Source: Akkermansiaceae bacterium UBA956
GTDB lineage: Bacteria > Verrucomicrobiota > Verrucomicrobiia > Verrucomicrobiales > Akkermansiaceae
Assembly (NCBI GenBank): GCA_002293145.1
Contig: DBCO01000002.1
Span: forward strand, 38,261-102,260
DNA: 64,000 nucleotides
Reading direction: 5' to 3'
Part shown: one piece after another, positions 1-9,994 of the stretch
Numbering within the stretch: position 1 is the first letter of the stretch
Layout of the letters: every line of letters starts with the position of its first letter
The notes under the pieces: model-generated
What the model saw: the letters and a program-made list of their open reading frames with translations, nothing else
Databases searched by the model: none
What the model was told of the DNA's origin: nothing
Made by a program: the position numbers and the translations under genes

Positions 1-151
1 TTTTCTTTTCTCAATAAACAACTGACAATCAAGGATTTATTGCGTGAAATTTTTCATTTGTGCCGGCATTTTCGAAACGCCAAGCCTAGAGAAAATTCTA
101 CGTTGGTGCTAGGCGTTTGAAAAACGCCGCCACACTTCGTTATCCTACATT
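1..151. other. Intergenic left edge with hairpin
   Basis: No gene is seen before the smc stop. AAACGCC (75-81) can pair with GGCGTTT (112-118), with CTAG/CTAG next to it inside the stem. It lies just downstream of smc, so it could help end that transcript. No T-run follows on the minus strand, so it is not a classical intrinsic terminator. Confidence 0.4.
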
Positions 152-3100
152 TTATGCATCGAGCCGCAAAGCAGCTTTTTGCGCTGCCGTCTTGGCTTCG
201 GTTTTACTGTTATTGGTATCTCCTGCTTGCGTCAGACGCATGCCTACGGGCTTCGATACACCGAATTCTTCCATGGTCACCCCATACATCACATCGGCGC
301 GAGCCATGGTGCGTTTGCTGTGGGTGACGATGATGAATTGGCTATTATCAATGAAGCGATCGAGCACTTTGACGAAGCGATTGATGTTGGATTCATCAAG
401 CGGCGCATCCAGCTCATCAAGCACGCAGAATGGACTAGGTTTGATCATGTAGATCGAGAAAAGCAGCGCCACCGCTGTCATCGAGCGCTCACCACCAGAA
501 AGTAGTGTGATCGATTGTAGCTTCTTACCTGGTGGCTTAGCAATCACCTCAATGCCGCTTTCAAGAGGATCATTTTCGTCGACGAGCATCAGGTCAGCTT
601 TAGCAGTTTCACCGAAGAGCTCCTTGAACATTTCTTTGAAATTCTCGCGCACCTTCGCAAAGGTCTCACTGAAGCGGCGCTGTGTTTCCTCATTGATGCG
701 CTCTATGATGCTGAGCAATTCGGTTTTCGCATTGGCCAAGTCATCGTGCTCGGAGCGCATGAAGTTAAAACGTTCTTCGAGTTCTTCAAACTCCTCGATG
801 GCATCAAGATTGACGGGGCCCATGGAATCGAGTCTGCGCTTGAGATCCATGACGATGCTTTCGACAAATTCCCAATCGGGCTCACCCTCGCAGTCGCCGG
901 GGATGACCGATATTTGCGGCGCAATAGCACGCTCGCTCGCAGCTTCATTGTAAACAACAACATCCGGTTCGTCTTCGCTGTCCTCTGCATCATTGGCGAT
1001 GCGACGAGCGCCATCTTTTTGCTGGGCTTTTTGGGAGACGATGCATTGCAATAAGGCGTGCGCATCAGGATCGAAGGCAGAAAGCTCGACTTGGTGGCGT
1101 TCATGCACCGTTTGCACCAAGCTTTCCAGTCGGAGTTCGATCTTGGTGGCCGCCACTTCTTCGCGTCCGCGTTGCTCGGCGAAGCGGGCATGCTGACGGC
1201 GGACTTCTGAAAGTTGGGATTCCGCCTCATCGATGCGGCGCATGATTTCCTCGCGCCCTGCGCTGCGTTCTTGTAACTCCTCGGCGAGATCTTCCGACTC
1301 TGCCGTATGGGTCTCGATCTCCTCAGCGAGCCGCGCATTTTCGCCATCGGCGGCATCGATGCGCTGGGTAAATTGCTCGATTTCCGCCTCGCGACGCATC
1401 GAGATTTCACGCAGCTCTAACAAACGAAGTTCCATCGGGCGCTGCTGCTCTTCCGCAGCCTGCTTGGCACGACGATCCACCGCGAGTGTTGTTTTCATTT
1501 CATTCAAAATCGTCGCCAGCTCTGCTTCATCGCGCAGTGAGGAATCCAACTCCATTTGCGAACGGCGTTGATCGCTATCAATGGCTTCGAGGCGAATCCG
1601 CGCGCCATGAAGTTCTTCTTCGAGACCCGTGCGACTATCAGTAGCGATTTGCTCGCGTTTTTCCAGTTCGCCACGCTCCCAAATGACGTTTTGCAATTTC
1701 GTTTCAAACGATTCCACCTCGCGCTTGGCAAGTGACAACTGCCCTTGCAGCGTAGAAATTTCGACCTTCTGGCGTTGCAGTCGCTCACGAGCCACTTCGA
1801 CGGCTTCACGGGCTTTTTCCAATGACTGTGCAAGCTCGATGAGCCTCGCTTGAAATGCTTCATCTTCCGCACGGAGACGATCCACTTCCACGATCAGATC
1901 GCGGACTTCGTTTTGGCGTTCGAGCACGGAATTGCTCCCCTCACCTGCCGCACCGCCCATGATGGTGCCCTCAGATTTGATGATTTCGCCTTGCAAGGTA
2001 ACGAATGTTACCGCGGGCAAAATCAGGCGCAAGTTGATTGCAGACTTGAGGTCTGCCACGATCATCACATTGTCGAGCAGCTTTTCCATCACGGCGGAAA
2101 CACGACGATCTGACTTCACTCGGTCCAAGGCCCACGCGATGCCACCTTCGGGCACGGCTTCCATTTGCGTGCCTGTGGGGGCGCCGATGAAAGTTTCCGG
2201 AATGACTGCGGCTTTGCCAAATTTCTGCTCGGTGAGTCGATCAACAATAGCGGTGGCGAGTGTTTCATTTTCCACCAAAACGGCCTGCACGTGAGAGCCG
2301 AGAGCCGCCTCGATGGCACGAGCACATGTGCTATCGGCTTCAATGAACGAGGCCAAAACACCGTGAATGCCAGAGCCAAATTGCGCGGCATCTCCCAAGC
2401 CTGCTAGCACCTGGCGGGTGCCTTTTTCGTAACCTTCACCACTTTTCACCAACTGGCTCACAACCTCCAATCGCGAGGAGCGTTGGGCAAAAAGTTTGTG
2501 CGTTTCGGCAGCCGTAACGCGTGTGGAGTCAAGGTCGCCGCGCAGATGCTGGAATTGGCGTTCGGCACTTTGGAATTCTTCTTCGCGATTTTGCATTGAG
2601 CCCGCATGCTGATCGAGATCCTGAATCACGCGGCTTTCCTCGCTACGAAGTTCTTCGAGCGTCAGGCGCAGGCGCTGTTCTTCATCAGAAAGCTGGCGTG
2701 CGCGATCGCGATTGCCTTCCATTTGTGCGACCGAGCTTTCGATCTTGGCTTGCGATGCGGCGATGATCGTTTGCGATTTGTTCGCCTCCATGCGGCTGTC
2801 GCGCAAGGCGGATTCGATGCCTTCGCGGCGAGACTTTGCCGACATCGTACGCTCCTCGTGCTGCTCCACTTCCATCTCACGCTCGATGATGCGTTTGGTG
2901 AGACTTTCCAGCTCGGCGTGGCAATTTTTGAAATCAAATTCTTGCTGCGTCAGCTTTTGGCGGGTGTCCTCAACGTCTTCGCGATTCTGGCGAATGCGGC
3001 TTTCCAGCTCACTGCGACGCTCCGCATTGAAGGCGACACGGCCTTGTGCCGAGCTGAGTTGGTTGCGGTGCTCGTTGAGCTTTTGACGCAACTCCGAAAG

Positions 3101-3946
3101 TTGAGCCTCGAAGCTGCGAGCCACCGCGCGGGCCTCGGCGACGAGTTCCTCCTTGGCGGGCATTTGCTGCTCGATCTCGGTTTCCTTGACATCGAGCGAT
3201 TTGATCGAGGTCTTGAGTTCACCGAGTTCCGCGGAGAGTTCGAGAAATTTTTTGTGGCTGAGATGAGTGTCTAGGACTTTTACATCGATCGCAAGCGCTT
3301 GATAACGGCGCGCCTTCGCGACTTGGCGACGGAGTGAGTTCATCCGGCGCTCTTGTTCTGCCAATACATCGCTAACGCGCAGCAAATTCGCCTCAGTGTA
3401 TTCCAGCTTACGCAGTGCTTCGCGTTTTTCACGCTTATACTTGGTAATGCCGGCAGCTTCTTCGAATACCGCACGTCGTTCTTCGGGCTTGGAAGAAAGA
3501 ATCTGATCGATTTGCCCCTGCGCCATGATCGAATAAGCTGTGCGGCCAATGCCCGTGTCCATGAACAAATCATGGATATCCTTCAATCGGCAAAGCGTGT
3601 TGTTGATGCGATACTCGGATTTGCCATCGCGATAGACCCGACGTGTGATCGATACCTCGTTGTAATCAACTTTCAGCGACGCTTCGCAATCGGCCATCGT
3701 CAGGGTGACCTCTGCCATCCCTTGCGCCTTGCGCTTTTCGGTGCCATTGAAAATGACGTCCGCCATCTCACCGCCGCGCAGCGCCTTGGCTGAGGTCTCG
3801 CCGAGCACCCAACGAATCGCATCCACCACGTTGGATTTTCCACAACCATTCGGCCCGACGATCCCGGTCACGCCGGTCGCGAATTCGAAAACAGTCTTAT
3901 CGGCGAAAGACTTAAAGCCGTGAATTTCGAGAGATTTGAGATACAT
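152..3946 (-). CDS. smc: Chromosome segregation protein SMC
   Basis: Condensin ATPase that organises and segregates the chromosome, normally with ScpA and ScpB. Those partners are not in the window. The start is placed at 3946 because the conserved N-terminus MYLKSLEIHGFKSFADKT begins there; a longer frame upstream adds 33 non-conserved residues. Of 1264 aa, Walker A (GPNGCGKS) is at residues 31-38. A long charged coiled coil follows, then the hinge (about residues 520-640, around GIHGVLASFIEAD), a second coiled coil, the signature LLSGGE and Walker B (FCVLDELDAPLD). The length is normal for bacterial SMC. It is transcribed alone, divergently from ndk. The last ~25 residues are lysine/alanine-rich and not conserved. 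Confidence 0.97.
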   Translation of the reverse strand: MYLKSLEIHGFKSFADKTVFEFATGVTGIVGPNGCGKSNVVDAIRWVLGETSAKALRGGEMADVIFNGTEKRKAQGMAEVTLTMADCEASLKVDYNEVSITRRVYRDGKSEYRINNTLCRLKDIHDLFMDTGIGRTAYSIMAQGQIDQILSSKPEERRAVFEEAAGITKYKREKREALRKLEYTEANLLRVSDVLAEQERRMNSLRRQVAKARRYQALAIDVKVLDTHLSHKKFLELSAELGELKTSIKSLDVKETEIEQQMPAKEELVAEARAVARSFEAQLSELRQKLNEHRNQLSSAQGRVAFNAERRSELESRIRQNREDVEDTRQKLTQQEFDFKNCHAELESLTKRIIEREMEVEQHEERTMSAKSRREGIESALRDSRMEANKSQTIIAASQAKIESSVAQMEGNRDRARQLSDEEQRLRLTLEELRSEESRVIQDLDQHAGSMQNREEEFQSAERQFQHLRGDLDSTRVTAAETHKLFAQRSSRLEVVSQLVKSGEGYEKGTRQVLAGLGDAAQFGSGIHGVLASFIEADSTCARAIEAALGSHVQAVLVENETLATAIVDRLTEQKFGKAAVIPETFIGAPTGTQMEAVPEGGIAWALDRVKSDRRVSAVMEKLLDNVMIVADLKSAINLRLILPAVTFVTLQGEIIKSEGTIMGGAAGEGSNSVLERQNEVRDLIVEVDRLRAEDEAFQARLIELAQSLEKAREAVEVARERLQRQKVEISTLQGQLSLAKREVESFETKLQNVIWERGELEKREQIATDSRTGLEEELHGARIRLEAIDSDQRRSQMELDSSLRDEAELATILNEMKTTLAVDRRAKQAAEEQQRPMELRLLELREISMRREAEIEQFTQRIDAADGENARLAEEIETHTAESEDLAEELQERSAGREEIMRRIDEAESQLSEVRRQHARFAEQRGREEVAATKIELRLESLVQTVHERHQVELSAFDPDAHALLQCIVSQKAQQKDGARRIANDAEDSEDEPDVVVYNEAASERAIAPQISVIPGDCEGEPDWEFVESIVMDLKRRLDSMGPVNLDAIEEFEELEERFNFMRSEHDDLANAKTELLSIIERINEETQRRFSETFAKVRENFKEMFKELFGETAKADLMLVDENDPLESGIEVIAKPPGKKLQSITLLSGGERSMTAVALLFSIYMIKPSPFCVLDELDAPLDESNINRFVKVLDRFIDNSQFIIVTHSKRTMARADVMYGVTMEEFGVSKPVGMRLTQAGDTNNSKTEAKTAAQKAALRLDA

Positions 3947-4439
3947 AAAAAATGGGGACGAAAACGAGTTGTCGCACGAGCACTCGCGCGAAGAACATCT
4001 TAACGAACCATGGGAAAAAATCAATCGAACAAACGCAAACAACACTACATGTGGTGTATTTTATTTTCAAATAACACTACCTGATGAGCTTTGTGAAAAT
4101 TAAGAAATTCAAACAAAAATGCAAAACGAACGTTTGATTAACAGGATAAACCATCATTCACCAGCTCCACCCTGATTGACAAATTCATCGGTCTGCGGGC
4201 AACTAACGAGGAACGAGAACTGGGGCTCGACTTCACGTAATACGCGTAAAGGCCTAGCCTTACAGAACCTGAAAGGAGGGATGGGCGCTGCTACTTGGAT
4301 TTTTTGGGCCATCGATAACCAATTACGCTGGATTTTTAGCAATGACCCATTTTACAGGCTTACCGAGTGTGATAAAAAGCAACCCCGATTTCTGAAAAAA
4401 GACTTGCGCAAATGGTTCGCAGCGACTACCCCATCGCCG
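3947..4439. other. Divergent intergenic region smc/ndk
   Basis: 493 bp between the smc and ndk starts. Frames running through it (for example the 64-codon in-frame extension of ndk) show no conserved protein sequence and are not called. The smc-proximal half is AT-rich and must hold both promoters, but I cannot point to convincing -35/-10 pairs. No RNA gene is recognised. Confidence 0.4.
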
Positions 4440-4877
4440 ATGACTACCGCTAATTCTTCTCTCGAAACCTCCCTGATCCTCTTCAAACCGGACGCTGTGG
4501 AGAAAAATCTCGTTGGCACCGTGCTCGCTCGTTTCCAGGCCGAGGGCTTCCGGATTCGTGGCATCAAGATGATGCAGCTCGATCACGCCATCCTTGCTGA
4601 TCACTACGCACACATCTGCGACAAGCCCTTTTTTCCCGATATCGTCAAATTCATGAGCAAAACTCCCGTTGTGGCTCTTGCTCTCGAAGGCGAAAACGCT
4701 ATCGCCCGCGTTCGCGATTTGCTAGGCCCGACCGATTCGAAGGAGGCAGCCCCAGGCACCGTCCGCGGTGACCTCGGCGAAGACAAAATGGTCAACGTTT
4801 GCCACGCCTCCGATTCCACCGAGGCCGCAGCCGCCGAGCTCAAGCGCTTCTTCAAAGACGGCGAAGTTTTCGCGTAA
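4440..4877 (+). CDS. ndk: Nucleoside diphosphate kinase
   Basis: Transfers the gamma phosphate of ATP to NDPs through a phosphohistidine, balancing NTP and dNTP pools in the cytoplasm. The 145-aa product matches the usual ~140-150 aa. Visible hallmarks are ILFKPDAVEKNLVG at the N-terminus, the PFFPDIVKFM segment, GATDP-like LLGPTDSKEAAPGT, and the active-site NVCHASDS with its catalytic histidine. The common form is NxxHGSDS, so A replaces G. The ATG at 4440 is chosen because homology begins at SLETSLILFKPD; the longer frame upstream is not conserved. No clear Shine-Dalgarno is seen. The gene is monocistronic. Confidence 0.95.
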   Translation: MTTANSSLETSLILFKPDAVEKNLVGTVLARFQAEGFRIRGIKMMQLDHAILADHYAHICDKPFFPDIVKFMSKTPVVALALEGENAIARVRDLLGPTDSKEAAPGTVRGDLGEDKMVNVCHASDSTEAAAAELKRFFKDGEVFA

Positions 4878-4884
4878 GCGACGT

Positions 4885-5105
4885 AAAATGGGGTAAAAAA
4901 TGGGAAAATGGGGTCAGGGAAAATGGGGTCAGTCCTTGGATTTAAGTATTTTTTCATAACGCGCTATCAATTTCCTTCCCTGCTCACTTTTTCGAAAAAA
5001 CCTTTCTGCCTTGCTCTTGCAAAAAAGATGCCCCATTTTTAGTCGTTTAGCAATCCATTCGTTGCTTACAACGCAGTGTTTTTAAATCATTGTGAATGGG
5101 GTCAT
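4885..5105. repeat. AATGGGGTCA repeat cluster, RAYT/REP-like scar
   Basis: AAAATGGGGT occurs at 4885-4894, AAAATGGGGTCAG at 4905-4917, and AAAATGGGGTCAGTCCTTGG begins at 4920. GTGAATGGGGTCAT lies at 5092-5105. GCCCCATTTTT, in inverse orientation, is near 5031. Sequences resembling AATGGGGTCAGxxCTTG commonly border REP-associated IS200-like (Y1) transposases. No transposase frame survives here, so this may be the footprint of such an element. The link to RAYTs is from memory of family flanks, not from a search. Confidence 0.5.
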
Positions 5106-5145
5106 TATCATTCGGATCATGTCCTCTCGTGGTAACTAAATGGGC

Positions 5146-5817
5146 TCATTCTCTTGGCAAAAGCCATTTCCATGCAATTGCTGCGATGAATGCGGCGGCG
5201 GAGACGGCAGGAAGCGTCATGGCCATGGGCGCTTCTAGGGCGTCAATGGTTCCTGCGGTGGCGGCAGCCCAGAGGAAAGGAATGGGGAAAAGCAGGAGGA
5301 ACCATAGCGGCCGTTTCGACATCAGGAAGATGCCAAGCGCAAAGCAGATGGTGGGATCGGGCGACATGCCGAGGTATTCGACTCCTGTCAGTTTTCGCTC
5401 GGCATCGAGGGCGAGAAACGGATAGACTGCGAGACCAAAGACAGCGATCGCGAATCCGATGATCGCGGGTATGGTGGGGCGGAATTTTCCAAATGGCTTT
5501 CCCGCGAAGCCCCATAGCAAGATGAACGCGGCCTCGATGAGAAAGGCCCAGCCAAAGTATTTCCCCAAGGGTGTTAGCTCGGCGTAGAGTTGGAAGTGGA
5601 AAGTGACGGCACAAAAGACAATCGGCACGGCGAGCGCAACAGCAAGCGCTCGCGATTTTCCCATCCACGCGAGGACGAGGATGATCACGCCGAGCAAAAG
5701 CATCAGCGGATGCACGGGCCACCATTTCTCAAAATGTCGCTCGAAGAGGCGAAAATACACCTCATATCCGAAAGGGATGAAATTTTTGACCGAATAGCTG
5801 CTGATGTTGTCGATCAT
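5146..5817 (-). CDS. Multispanning membrane protein, DUF6064-like
   Basis: 223-aa protein with about seven hydrophobic segments after a short polar N-terminus; WWPVHPLMLLLGVIILVLAW begins the first. Length and pattern fit the uncharacterised DUF6064 family, a tentative assignment. It is last in a three-gene operon. Its start overlaps the stop of the aldo/keto reductase by 4 bp, so the two are probably translationally coupled. Biochemical function is unknown. A membrane role linked to the exported oxidoreductase next to it is only inference. Confidence 0.6.
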   Translation of the reverse strand: MIDNISSYSVKNFIPFGYEVYFRLFERHFEKWWPVHPLMLLLGVIILVLAWMGKSRALAVALAVPIVFCAVTFHFQLYAELTPLGKYFGWAFLIEAAFILLWGFAGKPFGKFRPTIPAIIGFAIAVFGLAVYPFLALDAERKLTGVEYLGMSPDPTICFALGIFLMSKRPLWFLLLFPIPFLWAAATAGTIDALEAPMAMTLPAVSAAAFIAAIAWKWLLPRE

Positions 5818-6734
5818 AGTTTCGTGATCGTCTCGATCATACGCTTGCGGGTTTCCTGATCTGGCATCGTGCCGAGGCGGGCGGCCATGTTTTCCTGCAT
5901 GTGGGCAACCTTGCTGGTGGCTGGGATGGCGCAGGTGACGGCAGGATGTGAGACGATGAACTTGAGGAAAAATGCCGCCCAGGTTGTGCAGCCAATTTCC
6001 GCCGCATATTCGGGGAGTTTGGCGTTCTTTGATTTCACGAGGTTGAAGAGCTCAGCACCATCGAAGGGGCGGTTCGCAATGATCGCGATGCCCTTTTCTG
6101 CCGCGACAGGGAGCAAGCGCTCTTCGACCTCGCGGTTGGTAATGTTGTAGGTGAGTTGCACAAAATCGAGAGGCTCGCTCTTCATGATTTTTTCTAGATC
6201 CACGTGCCGTCTGCCGTGGGAGGTGGTGATGCCGAGATAACGAATCACGCCCTCTTCCTTCATTTTCCGCAGAGTGGCGAGGTGCTCCTGCCATGCCACG
6301 AGATTGTGGATCTGCATGAGATCAAAGCTCTTCACCCCCCACAACCCAGCCGACTCGGCGGTCTGTGTGCGGGTTGCCATGCCGTCCTCAGTGAAAATTT
6401 TCTCGGCAGAGAAAAAGTTCTTCGGAATGCCGATTTTCTTCAGCGCGTAACCGACCACTTCGCGGGCGGAGCCATACATCGGCGAGTTATCGATCATGCT
6501 GCCGCCGTTGGCAAAAAACGTCTTGAGGACTTCCGCACAGCGGTCGCGCAAGACGGTATCACTGCCGACATTGAAGGTGCGCCAGGTGCCCATGCCGATC
6601 ACAGGAATCTCTTCGCCGGAGGATGGAATTTTTTTCATGGCCCCTTTCGCCTCCTCTGCGAAAACAGTGGTGGGCGAAAAGGCCAGCGCGGTGGCTCCGC
6701 TGCTGAGAAGTTTGAGTGTTTGTCTGCGATTCAT
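5814..6734 (-). CDS. Tat-exported aldo/keto reductase
   Basis: NAD(P)H-dependent oxidoreductase with the aldo/keto reductase barrel, 306 aa. The N-terminus MNRRQTLKLLSSGATALAF is a twin-arginine signal ending near FAEEA, so the folded enzyme is probably exported. Family marks are IGMGTWRTF near the start, IDNSPMYGSAREVVGYAL (catalytic Asp and Tyr region), SAEKIF (Lys), LMQIHN (His) and a C-terminal NRPFDGAELF cofactor loop. It overlaps both neighbours by 4 bp in an operon with two membrane proteins. Substrate is unknown. Confidence 0.88.
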   Translation of the reverse strand: MNRRQTLKLLSSGATALAFSPTTVFAEEAKGAMKKIPSSGEEIPVIGMGTWRTFNVGSDTVLRDRCAEVLKTFFANGGSMIDNSPMYGSAREVVGYALKKIGIPKNFFSAEKIFTEDGMATRTQTAESAGLWGVKSFDLMQIHNLVAWQEHLATLRKMKEEGVIRYLGITTSHGRRHVDLEKIMKSEPLDFVQLTYNITNREVEERLLPVAAEKGIAIIANRPFDGAELFNLVKSKNAKLPEYAAEIGCTTWAAFFLKFIVSHPAVTCAIPATSKVAHMQENMAARLGTMPDQETRKRMIETITKL

Positions 6735-7189
6735 GGTATTGATGGGGTTGTTATTGTTTTACGGCGTAAAGCGAAGGTGCCGAGGATCAGGATAAAGCAT
6801 GAGAGGACGAAGATCTTGTTGATGAACCAGTTCGTCCGCCAAATCGTCCACTCAGGTTCCGGTGAACTGAGAAAGTGATAAAACAGCGTGACGATAATGA
6901 CAATCTCAACGGCGGACATCACGATGGCGAGCCAAGCGGTGTAGGTTTTCCATCTCAGCAAAACCCAAGCGAGCCACACGTGGGCGACTGGCCAGAGATC
7001 CCAGGCAACGTGGGTCGTCAGCGGCAGCCCGTAGGCGGTGGCATGAACGATAGGAAAAATGTATTTGATCACCAGCGTCCACGCGGAAAGAATGATGAGG
7101 AAATGGGCAAGGAAAATGATCCATGCGCTGGGTGCTCGATCTGTGGGTGGGGAATGCGTCTTCTTCCCTATGGCGCATGAACTTTTCAC
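6731..7189 (-). CDS. Small membrane protein of unknown function
   Basis: 152 aa with about four predicted membrane helices; SAWIIFLAHFLIILSAWTLV is part of the first and IFVLSCFILILGTFAL the last. It is the first gene of the three-gene operon and shares ATGA with the aldo/keto reductase start. I do not recognise the family. The acidic and aromatic loop SSPEPEWTIWRTNWF lies between helices 3 and 4. An anchor or electron-transfer partner for the exported reductase is possible but unproven. Confidence 0.65.
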   Translation of the reverse strand: MKSSCAIGKKTHSPPTDRAPSAWIIFLAHFLIILSAWTLVIKYIFPIVHATAYGLPLTTHVAWDLWPVAHVWLAWVLLRWKTYTAWLAIVMSAVEIVIIVTLFYHFLSSPEPEWTIWRTNWFINKIFVLSCFILILGTFALRRKTITTPSIP

Positions 7190-7506
7190 TTAAAGATCGA
7201 TACTTAATGCCAGCATCAGAGTCAATCAAATAGATGAAATGGCACAGCCATGGCGATCAAGCTAGGTAGAAAACGAAACGCGTGAATGGGGTCATGGGCG
7301 TTTTTTTGTTTGATCCGTCGGTTTCGCCGCGATACAAACCTTTCCATAGACTAACCTAACAGCATCGGGCAGTTTTCCCGATCCTCAGTGGCTGGCATTT
7401 CTAACCATTTCGTATCTGCGCACCTTCCGCGTCAGCTGGGCGAGAGAGAAAAGGCAGCGTGCACGCGATCACATGTTTGAAATTGATCGGAACACTGCCC
7501 TTTCGC
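7190..7506. repeat. Intergenic region with second GTGAATGGGGTCAT copy
   Basis: 317 bp without a gene. GTGAATGGGGTCAT at 7282-7295 is an exact 14-base copy of 5092-5105, in the same orientation, so the three-gene operon lies between the two copies. A small hairpin, ATCGGG with CCCGAT, lies near 7354-7372. It is downstream of mpl but has no T-run on the minus strand. Confidence 0.5.
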
Positions 7507-8895
7507 TCACTTCGCGAGGCGATCGAGCAATTTCTGGTGAATGCCTCCGAAGCCGCCATTGCTGAGGACCGCTAGAACATCACCAGGCTGTGCTTTTTCG
7601 ACGACGAGATCGACGATTTCGGGAACTCCGGGAAGATACCATCCGGTGCCGCCGAAGTCTTTGATGTCTTGTGCGAGGCGGTCGGGATTCAGCCGCTCGG
7701 CTTCGGGCACTTTATGGAGATCGGACATGGCGGCCACGACGGCGAAGTCGGCCAGCGCGAGGGACTCGGCGAGTTCTTTTTGGAAAACACTGCGCTTGGT
7801 CGTGTTCGATCGGGGTTCAAAAAGCACCCACAAGCGCGCACCGGCGTAGCGTTGGCGCAAAGCGGCAATGGCTAGCTTGATGGCAGTCGGGTGATGCGCA
7901 AAATCATCAACGACCTTGATGCCATTGACTTCGCCTTTCAATTCCTGACGACGGGCCACGCCCTCGAAGCTGAGCAATCCATCGCGTGCTTCATCGGCAC
8001 TAAGGCCTGCAAATCGCGCGGCACTCACGGCCATGGCGGCATTGCGCACATTGAATTCGCCGACCATCGAGATTGAGTAATTTTCGCCATCGAGTGTAAA
8101 TGTGCTACCCTCTTCGTGATACACCACATCGCCGATGCGCAGATCGCAGTCTTCGCTCATACCGACTTTTTTCACGGGGCATGGAGCCTTTGACGCGACA
8201 TCGAGCGAGTTCGCATCATCGCCGTTGACAAACGCAATCCCATTGCGCGGGACGACATTCAGCAAACGACGGAAGCTGAGTTTGATCTCATCGACGTTGT
8301 TGTAAATGTCGGCATGATCGAACTCAATGTTGTTGATCACCACACATTCGGGCAAGTAGTGAAGAAATTTCGAACGCTTGTCGAAGAACGCCGTGTCGTA
8401 TTCGTCGCCTTCGAGCACGGTGAGATCAGAGTCCGTAAACACCGCACCGCCGCCCAGATTTTTCGGCAATCCGCCAATCATGTAGCTCGGGTTGCGGTCA
8501 GCATTTTTCAACAACCACGCTAGCATCGAGGAGGTGGTGGTTTTTCCATGAGTACCGCTGACCACAAAGTTGCGCTTGCCACGCAGAAAATGCTCCTTGA
8601 GCACCTCGGGCAGAGAAACGTAGAGCAATTTCCGCTCCAGAGTCGATTCGGCTTCTTCGTTGCCGCGACTGATCGCATTGCCAATGACGATCACATCGGC
8701 GTCAGCAGGAATGTTCGAGGCCCGATAGCCCTCGGACAGAGGAATCCCCTGAGATTCGAGGAATGTGGACATCGGTGGATAGACATTGCTGTCGCTCCCA
8801 GTTACCACATACCCACGGGCCTTCATGCCCGATGCCACAGCTCCCATCGCAGTGCCGCAGATGCCTACAAAATGAAAATGCTTGTTTTGTCCCAT
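7507..8895 (-). CDS. mpl: Murein tripeptide ligase Mpl
   Basis: UDP-N-acetylmuramate:L-alanyl-gamma-D-glutamyl-meso-diaminopimelate ligase, which reattaches recycled peptidoglycan tripeptide to UDP-MurNAc in the cytoplasm. The 462-aa product has the Mur-ligase layout: an N-terminal Rossmann domain (HFVGICGTAMGAVA), the central ATP-binding GTHGKTTTSSMLAWLL, the EGDEYDTAFFDKRSKF segment typical of Mpl rather than MurC, and the C-terminal VVDDFAHHPTAIK. The start at 8895 is chosen because MGQNKHFHFVGICG is the conserved N-terminus; the longer frame adds 24 residues. The gene is downstream of, and co-directional with, the HAD gene. Confidence 0.92.
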   Translation of the reverse strand: MGQNKHFHFVGICGTAMGAVASGMKARGYVVTGSDSNVYPPMSTFLESQGIPLSEGYRASNIPADADVIVIGNAISRGNEEAESTLERKLLYVSLPEVLKEHFLRGKRNFVVSGTHGKTTTSSMLAWLLKNADRNPSYMIGGLPKNLGGGAVFTDSDLTVLEGDEYDTAFFDKRSKFLHYLPECVVINNIEFDHADIYNNVDEIKLSFRRLLNVVPRNGIAFVNGDDANSLDVASKAPCPVKKVGMSEDCDLRIGDVVYHEEGSTFTLDGENYSISMVGEFNVRNAAMAVSAARFAGLSADEARDGLLSFEGVARRQELKGEVNGIKVVDDFAHHPTAIKLAIAALRQRYAGARLWVLFEPRSNTTKRSVFQKELAESLALADFAVVAAMSDLHKVPEAERLNPDRLAQDIKDFGGTGWYLPGVPEIVDLVVEKAQPGDVLAVLSNGGFGGIHQKLLDRLAK

Positions 8896-8932
8896 TGACG
8901 TTTTCCCTAACAAATTATAAAAATTTACGAAC

Positions 8933-9814
8933 TCAGAATGTAGGTGCCGCGACACGACCATTCTCACTCTCTTCGAAGCGCTGACGCAAGATGCGATCGG
9001 CCACCTCGCGGACCATTTCGCTCATCAGCAACCACAAATGACTGCCCTTGCGATAATCCGCCGGCGCGATGTGCTTGACCCGACCAGCATGGGTGCAGAG
9101 TTGGTAGCATTTGCGGAAACTTTTGCCGCTTTCATCCAGCGGATTATACACCGCGATCGCTTGACCGCCGTTGCGATTCAACACCGTGAAGCATGGCACA
9201 TCGGTCGGTCCATCGCCGACATACACCATGTTCTCAAATGGAATCGGCCGCAACTCGGGAGGCATGTGATCATTCACATCCTGATCGTAGCGCAGCATGC
9301 CTTTGTTGATGCGGAAAAGAAACTGCGTCTTGGTGGTATGGGAGATGGTGCGTTTCGGGAAGCTGATGCGTCCCTCGCCATCTTCGCCAAACTCACAACC
9401 AAAAATCGCCTTCACATGCGGTTGGAGGCGCGAGCCATCGAGCAAGGCCTTCAAGCCTGACGACACAATGTAATGCTCGACCTTAATTCCTGCTGCCTCA
9501 TGTTCCGCGGTGAGGCTTACTTTGGGTAGATCGGTGAAAATTTCCGGCAATCCGGGAAAAAACGACAAGCCTTTGCCTAGTTCGGTTAAGCGCGCATTGG
9601 TCACATTGTCCATGCCTAGGTAGTCGAGCAAGCACTTCATGTAGGCCAACTCGCCGTCCCACTTTTGCTCCGTTACCAAGGAATTGCATTTTTTCCAAAA
9701 TTGCGCCGGATCGATGCCAAATTGCGGGAAAAGCACATCATCTTGCATGTACTTCGGGCTCAGAGTTTGATCGTAGTCGTAAACCAGAGCGATGATGTTT
9801 TGAGGAACGGCCAT
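8933..9814 (-). CDS. HAD-superfamily phosphatase
   Basis: 293-aa cytoplasmic hydrolase. HAD motif I is VYDYDQTLS (DxDxT nucleophile), motif II is IVSSGLK, a lysine-containing stretch ([13 protein letters not shown]) may supply motif III, and motif IV is [13 protein letters not shown]. Similar Verrucomicrobial proteins are annotated only as HAD family hydrolases, so the substrate is unknown. The cap region (about residues 30-110) is helical. The stop lies 38 bp before the mpl start on the same strand, so co-transcription is likely. Confidence 0.85.
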   Translation of the reverse strand: MAVPQNIIALVYDYDQTLSPKYMQDDVLFPQFGIDPAQFWKKCNSLVTEQKWDGELAYMKCLLDYLGMDNVTNARLTELGKGLSFFPGLPEIFTDLPKVSLTAEHEAAGIKVEHYIVSSGLKALLDGSRLQPHVKAIFGCEFGEDGEGRISFPKRTISHTTKTQFLFRINKGMLRYDQDVNDHMPPELRPIPFENMVYVGDGPTDVPCFTVLNRNGGQAIAVYNPLDESGKSFRKCYQLCTHAGRVKHIAPADYRKGSHLWLLMSEMVREVADRILRQRFEESENGRVAAPTF

Positions 9815-9994
9815 AAAGGGTCAAACAAAGAAAACCTTTCCTAGGATCGGCGGCAAGCCCAAAGTCGCACGCCCGAACGATTTTCCGGCACTAGAGTGTA
9901 TGAAATCTGCCACATTTTTCAGCTCCGCGAAAGTAAATTATCCACTGGCAAAAATCGCAGAACGCTCTATAATGCAAGTATCGCAAGCACTCGC

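Noticed and set aside
75..118. Hairpin after smc as an isolated attC site
   Set aside because: It has AAACGCC/GGCGTTT arms but no neighbouring cassette, no related centre and no matching cores.
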